Assembly: GCF_016809835.1 (NCBI RefSeq)
Contig: NZ_JAFBIL020000001.1
Location: 496,001-560,000 of the forward strand
DNA: 64,000 nucleotides
Direction: 5' to 3'
Source: Massilia soli
GTDB lineage: Bacteria; Pseudomonadota; Gammaproteobacteria; Burkholderiales; Burkholderiaceae_D
Every line of letters begins with the position of its first letter. Within the stretch, counting starts at the first letter, position 1. Position numbers and translations under genes: made by a program. Shown here piece by piece: positions 27,296 through 36,079 of this stretch. The notes beneath the pieces are model-generated. The model was not told the DNA's origin and made no database searches. It saw nothing but the letters and a program-made list of their open reading frames with translations.

Positions 27296-29190
27296 TCTCC
27301 GTTCGCTTCTTTGCGCAAGAAGGCTTCAAACATCAGCACCGACCAGATCGGGGCGCTGTAGTCGCGCCGTCCGCTCTGGTGCTGTTCCACCATCTCGGCC
27401 AGGAACGCGGTGTTGAAGATGCCGGTGTCGGCCAGGGTCGAACCGAGCAGCGATTCGCGCACGCGCTGGCGCAGCGGGCCGCGGAACCATTCCGCCAGCG
27501 GCACTGCGAAGCCCATCTTCTTGCGGTACAAAATCTCTTCCGACAGGTAGGGCTCCATCGATTTCTTGAAGATGTACTTGCCTTCGCTGCCCTTGAGCTT
27601 CATCTCCGGCGGCAGGCCGGAGATCCATTCGACCAGCTTGTGGTCCAGCAGCGGCACCCGCACTTCGAGCGCGTGCGCCATGCTGGCGCGGTCGACCTTG
27701 GTCAGGATATCGCCCGGCAGGTAGGTCTTCATGTCGAGGTACTGCACCATCGACAGCGGATCGTCGGTCGGCGACTTGGCGGCATGGCCCTTCATGACTT
27801 CCACCGCGCTGTAGCCCTGCAGGCCAGCCTTGAAGCGGTCGGAGAACAGACGGTCGCGCATCGCGTCGGACATCAGCGACACGCCATGGAAATAGCCCTC
27901 GGTGAGGTCGCGCGACAGCGCTTCGAAGGTGGTCTTGGCGCGGAACACGCGCGGCGCCCAGTCGGCCTTCGGATAGTATTTGCCGAGCGGGCCGAAGACC
28001 ATCTTGCGCATCCCTTCCGGAATGCGCGAGCGGACGTTTTCTTCGGCCATCGCGTAGCGGTAGCGGCGGTAGCCGGCCAGGTTCTCGTCGCCGCCGTCGC
28101 CCGACAGGGCCACGGTCACGCGCTTGCGCGCCAGCTGGCACACGCGGTAGGTCGGGATCGCCGAGCTGTCCGCATACGGCTCGTCGTACAGGTCGGCCAA
28201 GGTGTCGAGCAGCGCGAAGTCGTCGGTCTCGACGGTCTCGGTGACGTGGTCGGTCTTGTACTGCTTGGCAACCTGTTCGGCGTACTGCGACTCGTCGAAG
28301 GCCTTTTCCTGGAACGCGATCGAGCAGGTGTTGACCGGGTCCTTGTTCAGGCCAGCCATCATCGCCACCACCGCGCTCGAATCGACGCCGCCCGACAGGA
28401 AGGCGCCCAGCGGCACTTCGGCCTTCAGGCGGATCTTGACCGCTTCACGCAGGCGCTCGACCAGCTCGCCCTTGGCGTCCGATTCGGTCATCGCGTGGTG
28501 CAGCTTGAACGGCACATCCCAGAACTGCCTCGGCTGCGGCACCGGCTGGCCGATCTTCACGGTCAGGCAGTAGCCTGGCGAGAGCTTCTTGGCGCCGGCG
28601 TAAATGGTTTTCGGTTCCGGCACATAGCCGTAGGCGAAATATTCCTCGACCGCCTGCGGGTCGATCGCGTGCGGCAAGCCAGGGTGGGCGCGCAGCGACT
28701 TCAGCTCGGAGCCGAAGATGAACATCCCGTCCGGCAGTTCGGCGTAGAAGAACGGCTTGACGCCCATGCGGTCGCGCGCCATGAACATGGTCTGCGCCTT
28801 GCGGTCCCAGACAGCGATGGCGAACATGCCGCGCAGCTTGTGCACGCATTCTTCGCCCCAGGCTTCCCACGCATGCACGATGGTCTCGGTATCGCTGCGG
28901 GTGCGGAACACGTAGCCGAGCTGCTCGAGCTCGGTGGTCAGTTCCGGGTAGTTGTAGATCTCGCCGTTGAACACCACGCCGACGTCGCCGGCGGCGTTGA
29001 ACATCGGCTGCTGGCCGCTGGCGATATCGATCACCGACAGGCGGCGGTGGCCGAAGCCCACGCCAGGTTCGGTGTACACGTCGCCTTCGTCCGGACCGCG
29101 GTGATGCTGGGTCTCGTTCATCCGCTTTACCAGCGCCGGGTCGATCGCACGCGCGCCGCGCGTGTCAAAAATTCCTACTATTCCACACAT
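27292..29190 (-). CDS. Glutamine-dependent amidotransferase, XrtA-associated (asparagine synthase family, TIGR03108 type)
   Basis: The 632-residue protein has an intact GATase II domain beginning MCGIVGIFD, with the Cys2 nucleophile, NGEIYNYPELT and SGGVDSSAVVAMM for the ATP-pyrophosphatase domain, and LSGDGGDENLAGYRRY. It transfers amide nitrogen from glutamine to an activated carboxylate, perhaps a uronic acid of the polymer; the dehydrogenase at 3047 would supply such acids. It starts inside the end of the preceding glycosyltransferase gene (13-bp overlap). Confidence 0.92.
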   Translation of the reverse strand: MCGIVGIFDTRGARAIDPALVKRMNETQHHRGPDEGDVYTEPGVGFGHRRLSVIDIASGQQPMFNAAGDVGVVFNGEIYNYPELTTELEQLGYVFRTRSDTETIVHAWEAWGEECVHKLRGMFAIAVWDRKAQTMFMARDRMGVKPFFYAELPDGMFIFGSELKSLRAHPGLPHAIDPQAVEEYFAYGYVPEPKTIYAGAKKLSPGYCLTVKIGQPVPQPRQFWDVPFKLHHAMTESDAKGELVERLREAVKIRLKAEVPLGAFLSGGVDSSAVVAMMAGLNKDPVNTCSIAFQEKAFDESQYAEQVAKQYKTDHVTETVETDDFALLDTLADLYDEPYADSSAIPTYRVCQLARKRVTVALSGDGGDENLAGYRRYRYAMAEENVRSRIPEGMRKMVFGPLGKYYPKADWAPRVFRAKTTFEALSRDLTEGYFHGVSLMSDAMRDRLFSDRFKAGLQGYSAVEVMKGHAAKSPTDDPLSMVQYLDMKTYLPGDILTKVDRASMAHALEVRVPLLDHKLVEWISGLPPEMKLKGSEGKYIFKKSMEPYLSEEILYRKKMGFAVPLAEWFRGPLRQRVRESLLGSTLADTGIFNTAFLAEMVEQHQSGRRDYSAPIWSVLMFEAFLRKEANGE

Positions 29191-30359
29191 GATTTAACCT
29201 GATTCCTGAATTTGGTCTTACGTTCGCACAAGCTGTCGTACAGCGACTGATAGGCGGCGACCATCGCCGCCATGTTGTATTTGCGATGGACCCGCATGCG
29301 CCCGGCTTCGCCGTGCGCGGCGCGCAGCGCCGCGTCGAGCACGTAGCGCTCAAGCGCCGCGGCCATCGCCTGCGGGTCGGAGGCCGGCACCAGCGCGCCG
29401 GTCACACCGTCTTCAATAACTTCGGGCAGGCCGCCGACGCGGGTGCCCACTACCGGCAGGCCGGTGCACATGGCTTCGAGCGCCGAGCCGGGGGTGCCCT
29501 CGGCGATCGAACTCATGGCGAAAATGTCGATGCTGCGCAAGATATCGGCGACATCGGTACGCGATCCGGGCAGCCACACCGCGTCTTCGATGCCGGCCGC
29601 GGCGGCCTGCGCACGCAGCTTCGCCAGCAGCGGGCCGTCGCCGACAATCGCCAGGCGCAGCTGCGCGCGCAGCTGGGGCAGGCGTTCGCGCAGCACGATG
29701 AAGGCCGCCACCAGGGTGGCGTGGTCCTTGACGTCCTGGATGCGGCCAACCGCGCCGATCACGATGGCGTCAGGCGCGAACACGTCGAGCGCCCTGCCCT
29801 GCCCCGCGGCGCGTGGATGGAATTTGTCCGAGTCGATCCCGTTCGGCAGCATCCGGCTTTTATGGTCCGGGACACCGATCACATCGCGGTTCCAGTCGAA
29901 CATGCTGGCCGAGTTGGCGTAGCAGCAGTCGTAAAACGGCAGCATCGCCCGGCGCAGCGCATTGTGCTTGCGGTTGGTGCCGTGCGGGTCGTCATGGTCG
30001 CGGCCATGGGCGCCGTTGATCCGGATCGGCACGCCGGCCAGGATGGCGGCCGGCGCGTACTCGATCGCCGACAGGTTATAGCTGTGCAGGATGGCCGGCT
30101 TGAGGCGGCGCAGCAGCTTCCACAGCGCGGCGTGGGTGCCCAGCGACAGGCCGGGCTGCTTGTCGAGCGAGTAGATCTGCACGTCCGGACGGCTGATCTT
30201 CTTCGAGAAATCGGTATAGCCGGTCAGGCACACGATCGCGTGCCGGTAGGCTTGCGCCGGCATGCGGTTGATGCGCTCGACCATCAGGTTCTCCAGCCCG
30301 CCGAAGTCGAGCCGGTAGATCAGGTGCACCACCAGCGGCGCTTGCGTCAAGCTGCTCAC
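29178..30359 (-). CDS. GT4-family glycosyltransferase, XrtA-associated (TIGR03088 type)
   Basis: This 393-residue GT-B enzyme begins with HLIYRLDFGGLENLMVERIN, the Gly-rich N-terminal loop of the TIGR03088 family. It carries HSYNLSAIEYAP, LPNGIDSDKF, LAIVGDGPLLAKL, VWLPGSRTDVADILRSIDIF and SSIAEGTPGSALEAMCTG. I chose the GTG at 30359, whose GTGA overlaps the exosortase stop; the longer reading would lie entirely within xrtA. Position next to xrtA is typical of this family. Confidence 0.9.
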   Translation of the reverse strand: MSSLTQAPLVVHLIYRLDFGGLENLMVERINRMPAQAYRHAIVCLTGYTDFSKKISRPDVQIYSLDKQPGLSLGTHAALWKLLRRLKPAILHSYNLSAIEYAPAAILAGVPIRINGAHGRDHDDPHGTNRKHNALRRAMLPFYDCCYANSASMFDWNRDVIGVPDHKSRMLPNGIDSDKFHPRAAGQGRALDVFAPDAIVIGAVGRIQDVKDHATLVAAFIVLRERLPQLRAQLRLAIVGDGPLLAKLRAQAAAAGIEDAVWLPGSRTDVADILRSIDIFAMSSIAEGTPGSALEAMCTGLPVVGTRVGGLPEVIEDGVTGALVPASDPQAMAAALERYVLDAALRAAHGEAGRMRVHRKYNMAAMVAAYQSLYDSLCERKTKFRNQVKSCVE

Positions 30360-31894
30360 TGCGCGCCCCGGGCCTTGGCCAGCGCGGCTTCCACCGCGGC
30401 GAAATTCTCGTTGAGGAACGAGCGCAATGCGGCGCGCGCCTCGTCCGGACTCTCGGTGTACGGGGCCGACAGCATCACTGCCGCGCCGTCGTCGCCGCGC
30501 ATCATCAGCTTGGCGCCGGCCTGCCACATCTTGCCGGCATAGGCGCTGGTGGTGGCGCGGCCATCGATCCACATCCAGTGCCATACGATGAAGGTGCCGC
30601 GCGGACCGCGCATGCGTGCTTCGCGCACTGCGATGGTCCGTTCGCCGGCCTTCTCGGTGCGTACCGAGGAGCCCACTTCGTGGAACGCATCCTTAGAAGC
30701 GGTCAGCCGGTTGACCGATGTGATCAAGGCCTTGTCGCGGGTCTGGTTGCGGTAGTACAGCACGTCGAGCGCCACCGGGGTCGAGCCGGAAGGTGCCAGG
30801 AACACGCCGTTGTAGCGGGCATCCGGCTCCTGGTAGGCGGCGCGCCACGAGCTGAAGTCCTGGCCGGGCGCCCAGCGCGATGCCGGCGCTTCCAGCACCA
30901 CCGGCGCCGGGTTGTAGGCGGCGCGGTCGAGATAGGTCAGCAGCGCAGGCCAGATCGCCATCGCAGCGAAGGCGGCGGCAACGATCGGCGCCAGCGGCAC
31001 CGGGCCGCGCGCGGCGCTGGCCGCCGGAATGGCTTCAGGCAGGTGGTCCTGGCGCCAGAAACTGCCGACCCAGAACAGGATGAACATCACGACGCCGAAG
31101 AACGCCCAGCCGTAGATCAGGTGGTCGACGCCGACCGCCATGGTCATGCCGCTGGTGTGGCCGATCATGACGATCATGTAGGCACGCAGTCCGTTGGCGA
31201 TGATCGGCACCAGGATCGAGAAGCCGATGAAAACCAGGCGGCGGGTGGTCGAGCGGTAGGTCAGGTAGGCGTACAGGCAGCCCAGCGTGAACGACGAAAT
31301 CAGGTAGCGCACGCCGCTGCAGGCTTCGACCACCGACCAGCTGCCGGTTGGCAGTTCGAAGCGGGTGCCGTTGCGCAGCACCGGGATGCCGGTCAGCTGC
31401 ACCGCCCAGACGGTGAAGTCGGCGGTAAATTCGATCAGCGGCGGAATGAACACTTCGCCGAACGGCACCGCGAACAGCACGAACAGCAGCGGGAAGGTGA
31501 ACTCCTTCGCCAGGCGCGGGCCGAACACGGTCAGCGCCACCAGCGGGATCATCGCGGCCAGCGCGAACTGCTGCACCACCCGCACTTCGCCCATCCCGGC
31601 CAGCATCCAGCCGGCGCCGGCGCCAAGCAGCAGCACCAGGCCGGGCCAGAACGGCTGCGGCGGCAATGCCTCGAACACCGCGCGGCGGCGCCATGCCAGC
31701 CACAGGGCGATCGGCAAAATCACGTAACCGTGGGCGAAGGTCTCCGAGGTGTTCCAGATCGAGACCACCGAGCGCGCGGTGTCGAAGAACAGCACGAACG
31801 GCGACAGGAACGCCAGCGCGATCAGCACCCAGGCCGCGCCGTCAAGGCGCGAGCGCGGTGCGTTCACCAGGGTGGACGACGGGTTCAGGTACAT
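30356..31894 (-). CDS. xrtA: Exosortase A with C-terminal EpsI domain
   Basis: The 512-residue membrane protein has about eight helices followed by a periplasmic EpsI-type domain (about 300-505). The transpeptidase-like catalytic residues are visible: Cys192 in ACSGVRYLISS, Arg237 in NGLRAYMIVMIGH and His258 in VDHLIYGW. Exosortase A recognises PEP-CTERM signals, cleaves them near the PEP motif and is thought to link proteins to a surface or glycan carrier. A substrate with a canonical PEP-CTERM tail is encoded at 45450-46307. A GAGG lies five bases before the ATG. The gene overlaps the preceding glycosyltransferase by 10 bp. Confidence 0.96.
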   Translation of the reverse strand: MYLNPSSTLVNAPRSRLDGAAWVLIALAFLSPFVLFFDTARSVVSIWNTSETFAHGYVILPIALWLAWRRRAVFEALPPQPFWPGLVLLLGAGAGWMLAGMGEVRVVQQFALAAMIPLVALTVFGPRLAKEFTFPLLFVLFAVPFGEVFIPPLIEFTADFTVWAVQLTGIPVLRNGTRFELPTGSWSVVEACSGVRYLISSFTLGCLYAYLTYRSTTRRLVFIGFSILVPIIANGLRAYMIVMIGHTSGMTMAVGVDHLIYGWAFFGVVMFILFWVGSFWRQDHLPEAIPAASAARGPVPLAPIVAAAFAAMAIWPALLTYLDRAAYNPAPVVLEAPASRWAPGQDFSSWRAAYQEPDARYNGVFLAPSGSTPVALDVLYYRNQTRDKALITSVNRLTASKDAFHEVGSSVRTEKAGERTIAVREARMRGPRGTFIVWHWMWIDGRATTSAYAGKMWQAGAKLMMRGDDGAAVMLSAPYTESPDEARAALRSFLNENFAAVEAALAKARGAQ

Positions 31895-33078
31895 TCAAGC
31901 CTCGCATCGATGCGCGCCAGGTTGCTCGGCCAGCTGTACAGGCTCTCGACGGCCGCACGCGCCGACGGGCCCAGGTCGCCGTCGGCCTGGTTGAGTAGTT
32001 CGGACACGGCCGCGGCAAACGCCTGCGCACCGTCGGCCAGCACCAGGTCGGTGCCTGGCACCGCTTGAATGCCTTCGAGCGCCTGCGGCGACACCACCAC
32101 CGGGCGCGCCATCGCCATCGCTTCGAGCACCTTGTTCTGGATGCCGCGCGCCACGCGCAGCGGCGCCACCGCCACTTCGGCATGGGCGATGTACGGCCTT
32201 ACGTCGGGCACGGTGCCGGTGACGACCACGCCCGGGTTCTGCGCCAGCGCCTGTACCGCGGGGCTCGGGCGCGCGCCCACGATGTAGAAGCGCGCCTTGG
32301 GGAATTTGGTCAGCAGCTGCGGGAACACCTCGGCCGCGAACCACTGCACCGCGTCGACGTTCGGCCAGTAATCCATGGCGCCGGTAAACACCAGCGCGCG
32401 CTCGCCGTCCTTGTACGGACTGTCATAGCTGCGCAGCGGCGAAAAGTAGTCGGTGTCGACGCCGTTGTTGAAGAAGCCGATCTTGGCGCGGCTCTCGGGC
32501 GCCAGCTGGCGGAACAGCTCCGCTTCGGGGTCGGACACGAACAGCGAGGCGTCGCACTCGGCGGCCACCTTGCGCTCGTAGCGCAGCAGCTGGCGCGCCT
32601 CGTGGCGGTACAGGGCGCTCATCGGCCAGCGCTTGTTGTCGGCGTACTGGCGCCACTTGTCGGAATCGACATCGCAGAAGTCGACCACGCGGCGCGCGTC
32701 GCCGTACGGCTCGGCGTACTGGGCCATCTGCGACGAGAACACCACGATGCGGCTGATCGGGTTGGCCGCCATGGTCCTGGCGACCCAGTCGCGCATGCCG
32801 GCGTCCTGGTAGTAGCGCAGCGACAGCGACTCGTTGGCCATCAGGCCAACCAGGCTGCGCACGCGGCCCGCCAAGGGATTGAGCCTGGCGAAGTGGCTGC
32901 CGGCGCACATCGCTTCGACGCGCGGCACGTGCTGCCAGTCGTCGGCATCGTCGACGAAGGTGGCCAGGTGCACGCGGTAGCTCTGCGACAGGTGCTTGAG
33001 CAAGTGGTACGACCGGATCTTGTCGCCCTTGTTGGGCGGATAAGGCATGCGGTGGATCAGCAGGAGCAGGTCTTGCAC
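31885..33078 (-). CDS. Glycosyltransferase, XrtA-associated (TIGR03087 type)
   Basis: The 397-residue protein begins LLLIHRMPYPPNKGDKIRSY, a hallmark of the TIGR03087 family. The C-terminal donor-binding half includes LVFTGAMDYWPNVDAVQWF, RFYIVGARPSPAVQAL, VVTGTVPDVRPYIAHAEV and VARGIQNKVLEAMAMARP. It probably adds a sugar to the lipid-linked intermediate. The start is GTG, 3 bp after the FemAB stop. Confidence 0.9.
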   Translation of the reverse strand: MQDLLLLIHRMPYPPNKGDKIRSYHLLKHLSQSYRVHLATFVDDADDWQHVPRVEAMCAGSHFARLNPLAGRVRSLVGLMANESLSLRYYQDAGMRDWVARTMAANPISRIVVFSSQMAQYAEPYGDARRVVDFCDVDSDKWRQYADNKRWPMSALYRHEARQLLRYERKVAAECDASLFVSDPEAELFRQLAPESRAKIGFFNNGVDTDYFSPLRSYDSPYKDGERALVFTGAMDYWPNVDAVQWFAAEVFPQLLTKFPKARFYIVGARPSPAVQALAQNPGVVVTGTVPDVRPYIAHAEVAVAPLRVARGIQNKVLEAMAMARPVVVSPQALEGIQAVPGTDLVLADGAQAFAAAVSELLNQADGDLGPSARAAVESLYSWPSNLARIDARLECT

Positions 33079-33081
33079 GGC

Positions 33082-34176
33082 TTACCCCAGGTTCCTGACC
33101 ACGAACGGGCCAAGGAAGTTGGCCAGCTTGATCGGCAGCTTCTGCCATACCTTGATGAACAGCTGGTACTTTGGATTGAGCGGGTTATTGTCCGGCAGTT
33201 CGGTCGACGCGTACAGGCGGTATTCGTAGGCCAGCGGGGTCGGCTCGAAGCCCCAGTTCTTCTTGAAGTCGAATGCGCCGGTACCGAGCTTGCTGCGGCC
33301 GAAGTCGAAGATGCGGCAGCCGCGCGCGGCGGCGGCCTGCATCAGGTTCCAGTACATGAAGTCGTTGCCGGCGCATTCGCGCGCGGCCGGCATGCCGCCG
33401 CCGTAGTACGGCAGCACTTCGTCGCGGAAGTAGAAGCTCAGGACGCCGGCGATGATCTGGTCGCCGCGCACGATGGTGCGGATTTCGCAGGCGTCGCCGA
33501 ATACTTCCTTGATGACCTTGAAGTAGGACTTTGGGAACACCGGGGTGCCGAGGCGGTGCACGCTGGTCGAATAGGCGATGAAGAAGCGGTCGACATGCTG
33601 GTCGATCTCTCCGGTCAGGCCCAGCTTGATCCCCTTGCGCACCATCGCGCGCTGCTTGCGCGGAATGGCGTTGAGGTTGGCTTCGTCGTCGGCGCTGATC
33701 TCCTTGCGGAAGGTGACGTACAGCTCCTTCTGGTACCAGTTCGGATCGCCCGCGTGCTGCGGCAGCAGGTTGCGCATTTCGAGGTGGCCGACATTGAGCG
33801 AGCGGGCCAGCTTGTCGGCGGCGTCGTCCAGCAGCGGGCGCGCCGCATCCGAGGTCGCGACGATCCCGCCCAGCACGCAGAACGGCAGCGAACCGAGCGA
33901 GTGGCCGAACATGCGGCTCTTGATCTCGGCCAGCGGCAGCACGCCGACGATCTTGCCATTTTGTTCGACGTAGTAGAACCAGGTCTTGTGGCCGTAGACG
34001 CGCTGGATCACGGTTTGCCAGCCGGCGCGGTGGAAGAAGGTCGCCTCCGGGCAGCTGTCGACAAACGCGTCCCAGCGCGCCATGTCCTTCGGCTCAAGCA
34101 GGTGGACGGTCGGACGCGCGGCGATCGCCGCGGCGGCCGCTTTTTTTTCTTGTACTGCTTCGATGATAGAGCTCAT
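33082..34176 (-). CDS. FemAB-family protein, XrtA-associated (TIGR03019 type)
   Basis: This 364-residue protein has tandem GNAT-like folds as in FemA/FemB. Features are CPEATFFHRAGWQTVIQRVY, the central HRLGTPVFPKSYFKVI and DQIIAGVLSFYFRDEVLPYY, then NDFMYWNLMQAAAARGCRIF and FGRSKLGTGAFDFKKNWG. Family members transfer aminoacyl or acyl groups, so this may decorate the polysaccharide. It overlaps the deacetylase stop by one base (TAATG). A second, more distant transferase of this type is at 13836-14891. Confidence 0.9.
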   Translation of the reverse strand: MSSIIEAVQEKKAAAAAIAARPTVHLLEPKDMARWDAFVDSCPEATFFHRAGWQTVIQRVYGHKTWFYYVEQNGKIVGVLPLAEIKSRMFGHSLGSLPFCVLGGIVATSDAARPLLDDAADKLARSLNVGHLEMRNLLPQHAGDPNWYQKELYVTFRKEISADDEANLNAIPRKQRAMVRKGIKLGLTGEIDQHVDRFFIAYSTSVHRLGTPVFPKSYFKVIKEVFGDACEIRTIVRGDQIIAGVLSFYFRDEVLPYYGGGMPAARECAGNDFMYWNLMQAAAARGCRIFDFGRSKLGTGAFDFKKNWGFEPTPLAYEYRLYASTELPDNNPLNPKYQLFIKVWQKLPIKLANFLGPFVVRNLG

Positions 34177-35048
34177 TACTTACCCAAAAAAATACGGTCC
34201 ATGCGGTCCCACTTGAAATCTCGGGTCAGGCGGGCGATGCGGCCCTCCATCCGGTCCAGGTTGACGTAGTGGCGGAAGCGGCTCTTCATGCTGGCGCCTT
34301 CCGGGCGCGGCTGGCCAGGGTCGATTTCCCACGGATGGAAGTAGAAGATCGCGCTTTGGCCGTCGACCTGGTTGACGCGTTCCATCATCCAGCGCGACAG
34401 CGCGTATGGCAGCAGGCGGAAGTAGCCGCCGCCGCCGGCCGGCAGCTTGCGCTGCATGACTTGCACGGTGGTGATCGGGATCTCCAGCAGGCCGTCCGGG
34501 CCGTTCGGGTAGAACGCGAAGCGCGGCGCGTCCGGCATGCCGTAGTGGTCGTGCTGGATCGGGTAGATGCTGGAGCTGTAGCGGTAGCCGGCTTCCTGCA
34601 GCACGTCGAGCGCCCACAGGTTGGCGGTGCCGATCGAGAAGCTCGGGGCGCGGTAGCCCAATACCCGGACGCCGCCGATATCTTCCAGCAGCGCCTTGCT
34701 GCGGGTGACGTCGTCCCTGAATTCGTCGCGGGTCTGGTCGGACGCGCGCAGGTGGCCGTAGCCGTGGCTGGCCAGCTCGTGGCCGCCGGCGACGATACTG
34801 CGCACAACCTGCGGATAGCGTTCGGCGATCCAGCCCAGCGTGAAGAAGGTGGCGTGCACGTTCTGCTTCGCCAGCAGCGCGAGGATGCGTTCGACGTTGC
34901 GCTCGACCCGGCATTCGCGCCCGGCCCAGCTGTCGCGGTCGATCACCGGCGCGAACGCCGAGACCTGGAAGTAGTCCTCGACGTCGATCGTCATGGCGTT
35001 GCGGATCACGGTGTCCGCAATCGCCTTAGGGTGCAGTCGGTCGTTCAT
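34176..35048 (-). CDS. XrtA-associated polysaccharide deacetylase (TIGR03006 type)
   Basis: The 290-residue NodB-like enzyme has NAMTIDVEDYFQVSAF with the metal-binding Asp, HATFFTLGWIAERYPQVV, HELASHGYGHLRASDQTRDE (HxxxH) and LGYRAPSFSIG. The C-terminal HPWEIDPGQPRP is typical of the PuuE-like branch found in XrtA loci. It lacks a signal peptide, so it may act on cytoplasmic or lipid-linked intermediates. Its start lies inside the end of the ATPase gene (23-bp overlap). Confidence 0.92.
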   Translation of the reverse strand: MNDRLHPKAIADTVIRNAMTIDVEDYFQVSAFAPVIDRDSWAGRECRVERNVERILALLAKQNVHATFFTLGWIAERYPQVVRSIVAGGHELASHGYGHLRASDQTRDEFRDDVTRSKALLEDIGGVRVLGYRAPSFSIGTANLWALDVLQEAGYRYSSSIYPIQHDHYGMPDAPRFAFYPNGPDGLLEIPITTVQVMQRKLPAGGGGYFRLLPYALSRWMMERVNQVDGQSAIFYFHPWEIDPGQPRPEGASMKSRFRHYVNLDRMEGRIARLTRDFKWDRMDRIFLGK

Positions 35049-36063
35049 CTTGATTATTGTCCGTGGCTTGCGTTGGCGCCGGCAGCGCGGTGACGATCTT
35101 TTTCAGTATCGACAGGACCGAAGCCATTGATTTTTCCATTTTCATCATGCGCTCGTCCATGTAGCCCGGGTTGTCCAGGTTCGGGACATGCGCATGGCGC
35201 TCGTGATCGGCGCCGGCATCATCCTGCGCGGGCGCGGCGCCTTGCGGCACCTGGTATTCGGACTGGATGTCGGCGATTACCTCGTTGACGTCCTTTTCCT
35301 TGAGCGCGTGCAGCTCTTCCAGATATCCCATCAGCAGCAGGCGGTCGCACAAGGCGTTGACCTTGCGCGGAATGCCGCCCGAGTAGTCGAAGATCGCCGC
35401 GTAGGCGTTGTCGCTGAAGGTCGGGTCGTCGCGCCAGCCGACCGTGTGCAGGCGGTGCTCGATGTAGGCGCGGGTCTCTTCCGCATCCATCGGCCCCAGG
35501 TGGTAGCTGGCCGTGACGCGCTGGCGCAGCTGCTGCATGCCGGCGCTGTGCAAGGTGGTGCGGAATTCCGGCTGGCCCAGCAGGAAGGTCTGCAGCAGCG
35601 ACTTTTCGTCGGTCTGGAAGTTCGACAGCATGCGCAGTTCTTCGACCGCGCGCGGGGTCAGGTTCTGGGCTTCGTCGACCACCAGCAAGGCGCGCTTGCC
35701 TTGCTCGTCGCAGGCGCGCAGGAACTGTTCCAGGCGCGCCAGCATCGCCGTCTTGCTGGCGTTTTCGTATTCGAGGCCGAATGCCGCCACCACGGTGCGC
35801 AAGGTGTCTTCGGCATCGAGGTGGGTGTTGACGATGTGGGCGGCGACGATCTGGTCCGACGGCAGCTGGTTAAACAGGTTGCGCACCAGCGTGGTCTTGC
35901 CGGCCCCGACTTCGCCGGTCACGACGATAAAGCCTTCGCCATGCGACAGGCCGTATTCGAGGTAAGCCATGGCGCGCTTGTGGCCCTTGCTGCCGTAAAA
36001 GAAGTGGGGATCTGGCCTCAGGCGGAACGGCTTGTCGGAGAGACCGTAATAATTTTCATACAT
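35026..36063 (-). CDS. XrtA-associated AAA ATPase (ExeA-like, TIGR03015 type)
   Basis: This 345-residue ATPase has Walker A TGEVGAGKTT (about 49-58), Walker B ALLVVDEAQNL (125-135) and an Arg-rich sensor region GGIPRKVNALCDRLLLMG. It begins MYENYYGLSDKPFRLRPDP, as in ExeA/GspA-like proteins. The C-terminal 80 residues are low in hydrophobicity except for a short MASVLSILKKIVTAL helix. The role in export of the polymer is inferred from its constant place beside the outer-membrane barrel gene, whose start follows here after 16 bp. Confidence 0.92.
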   Translation of the reverse strand: MYENYYGLSDKPFRLRPDPHFFYGSKGHKRAMAYLEYGLSHGEGFIVVTGEVGAGKTTLVRNLFNQLPSDQIVAAHIVNTHLDAEDTLRTVVAAFGLEYENASKTAMLARLEQFLRACDEQGKRALLVVDEAQNLTPRAVEELRMLSNFQTDEKSLLQTFLLGQPEFRTTLHSAGMQQLRQRVTASYHLGPMDAEETRAYIEHRLHTVGWRDDPTFSDNAYAAIFDYSGGIPRKVNALCDRLLLMGYLEELHALKEKDVNEVIADIQSEYQVPQGAAPAQDDAGADHERHAHVPNLDNPGYMDERMMKMEKSMASVLSILKKIVTALPAPTQATDNNQDERPTAP

Positions 36064-36079
36064 GCGTTGCTCGCTTCTC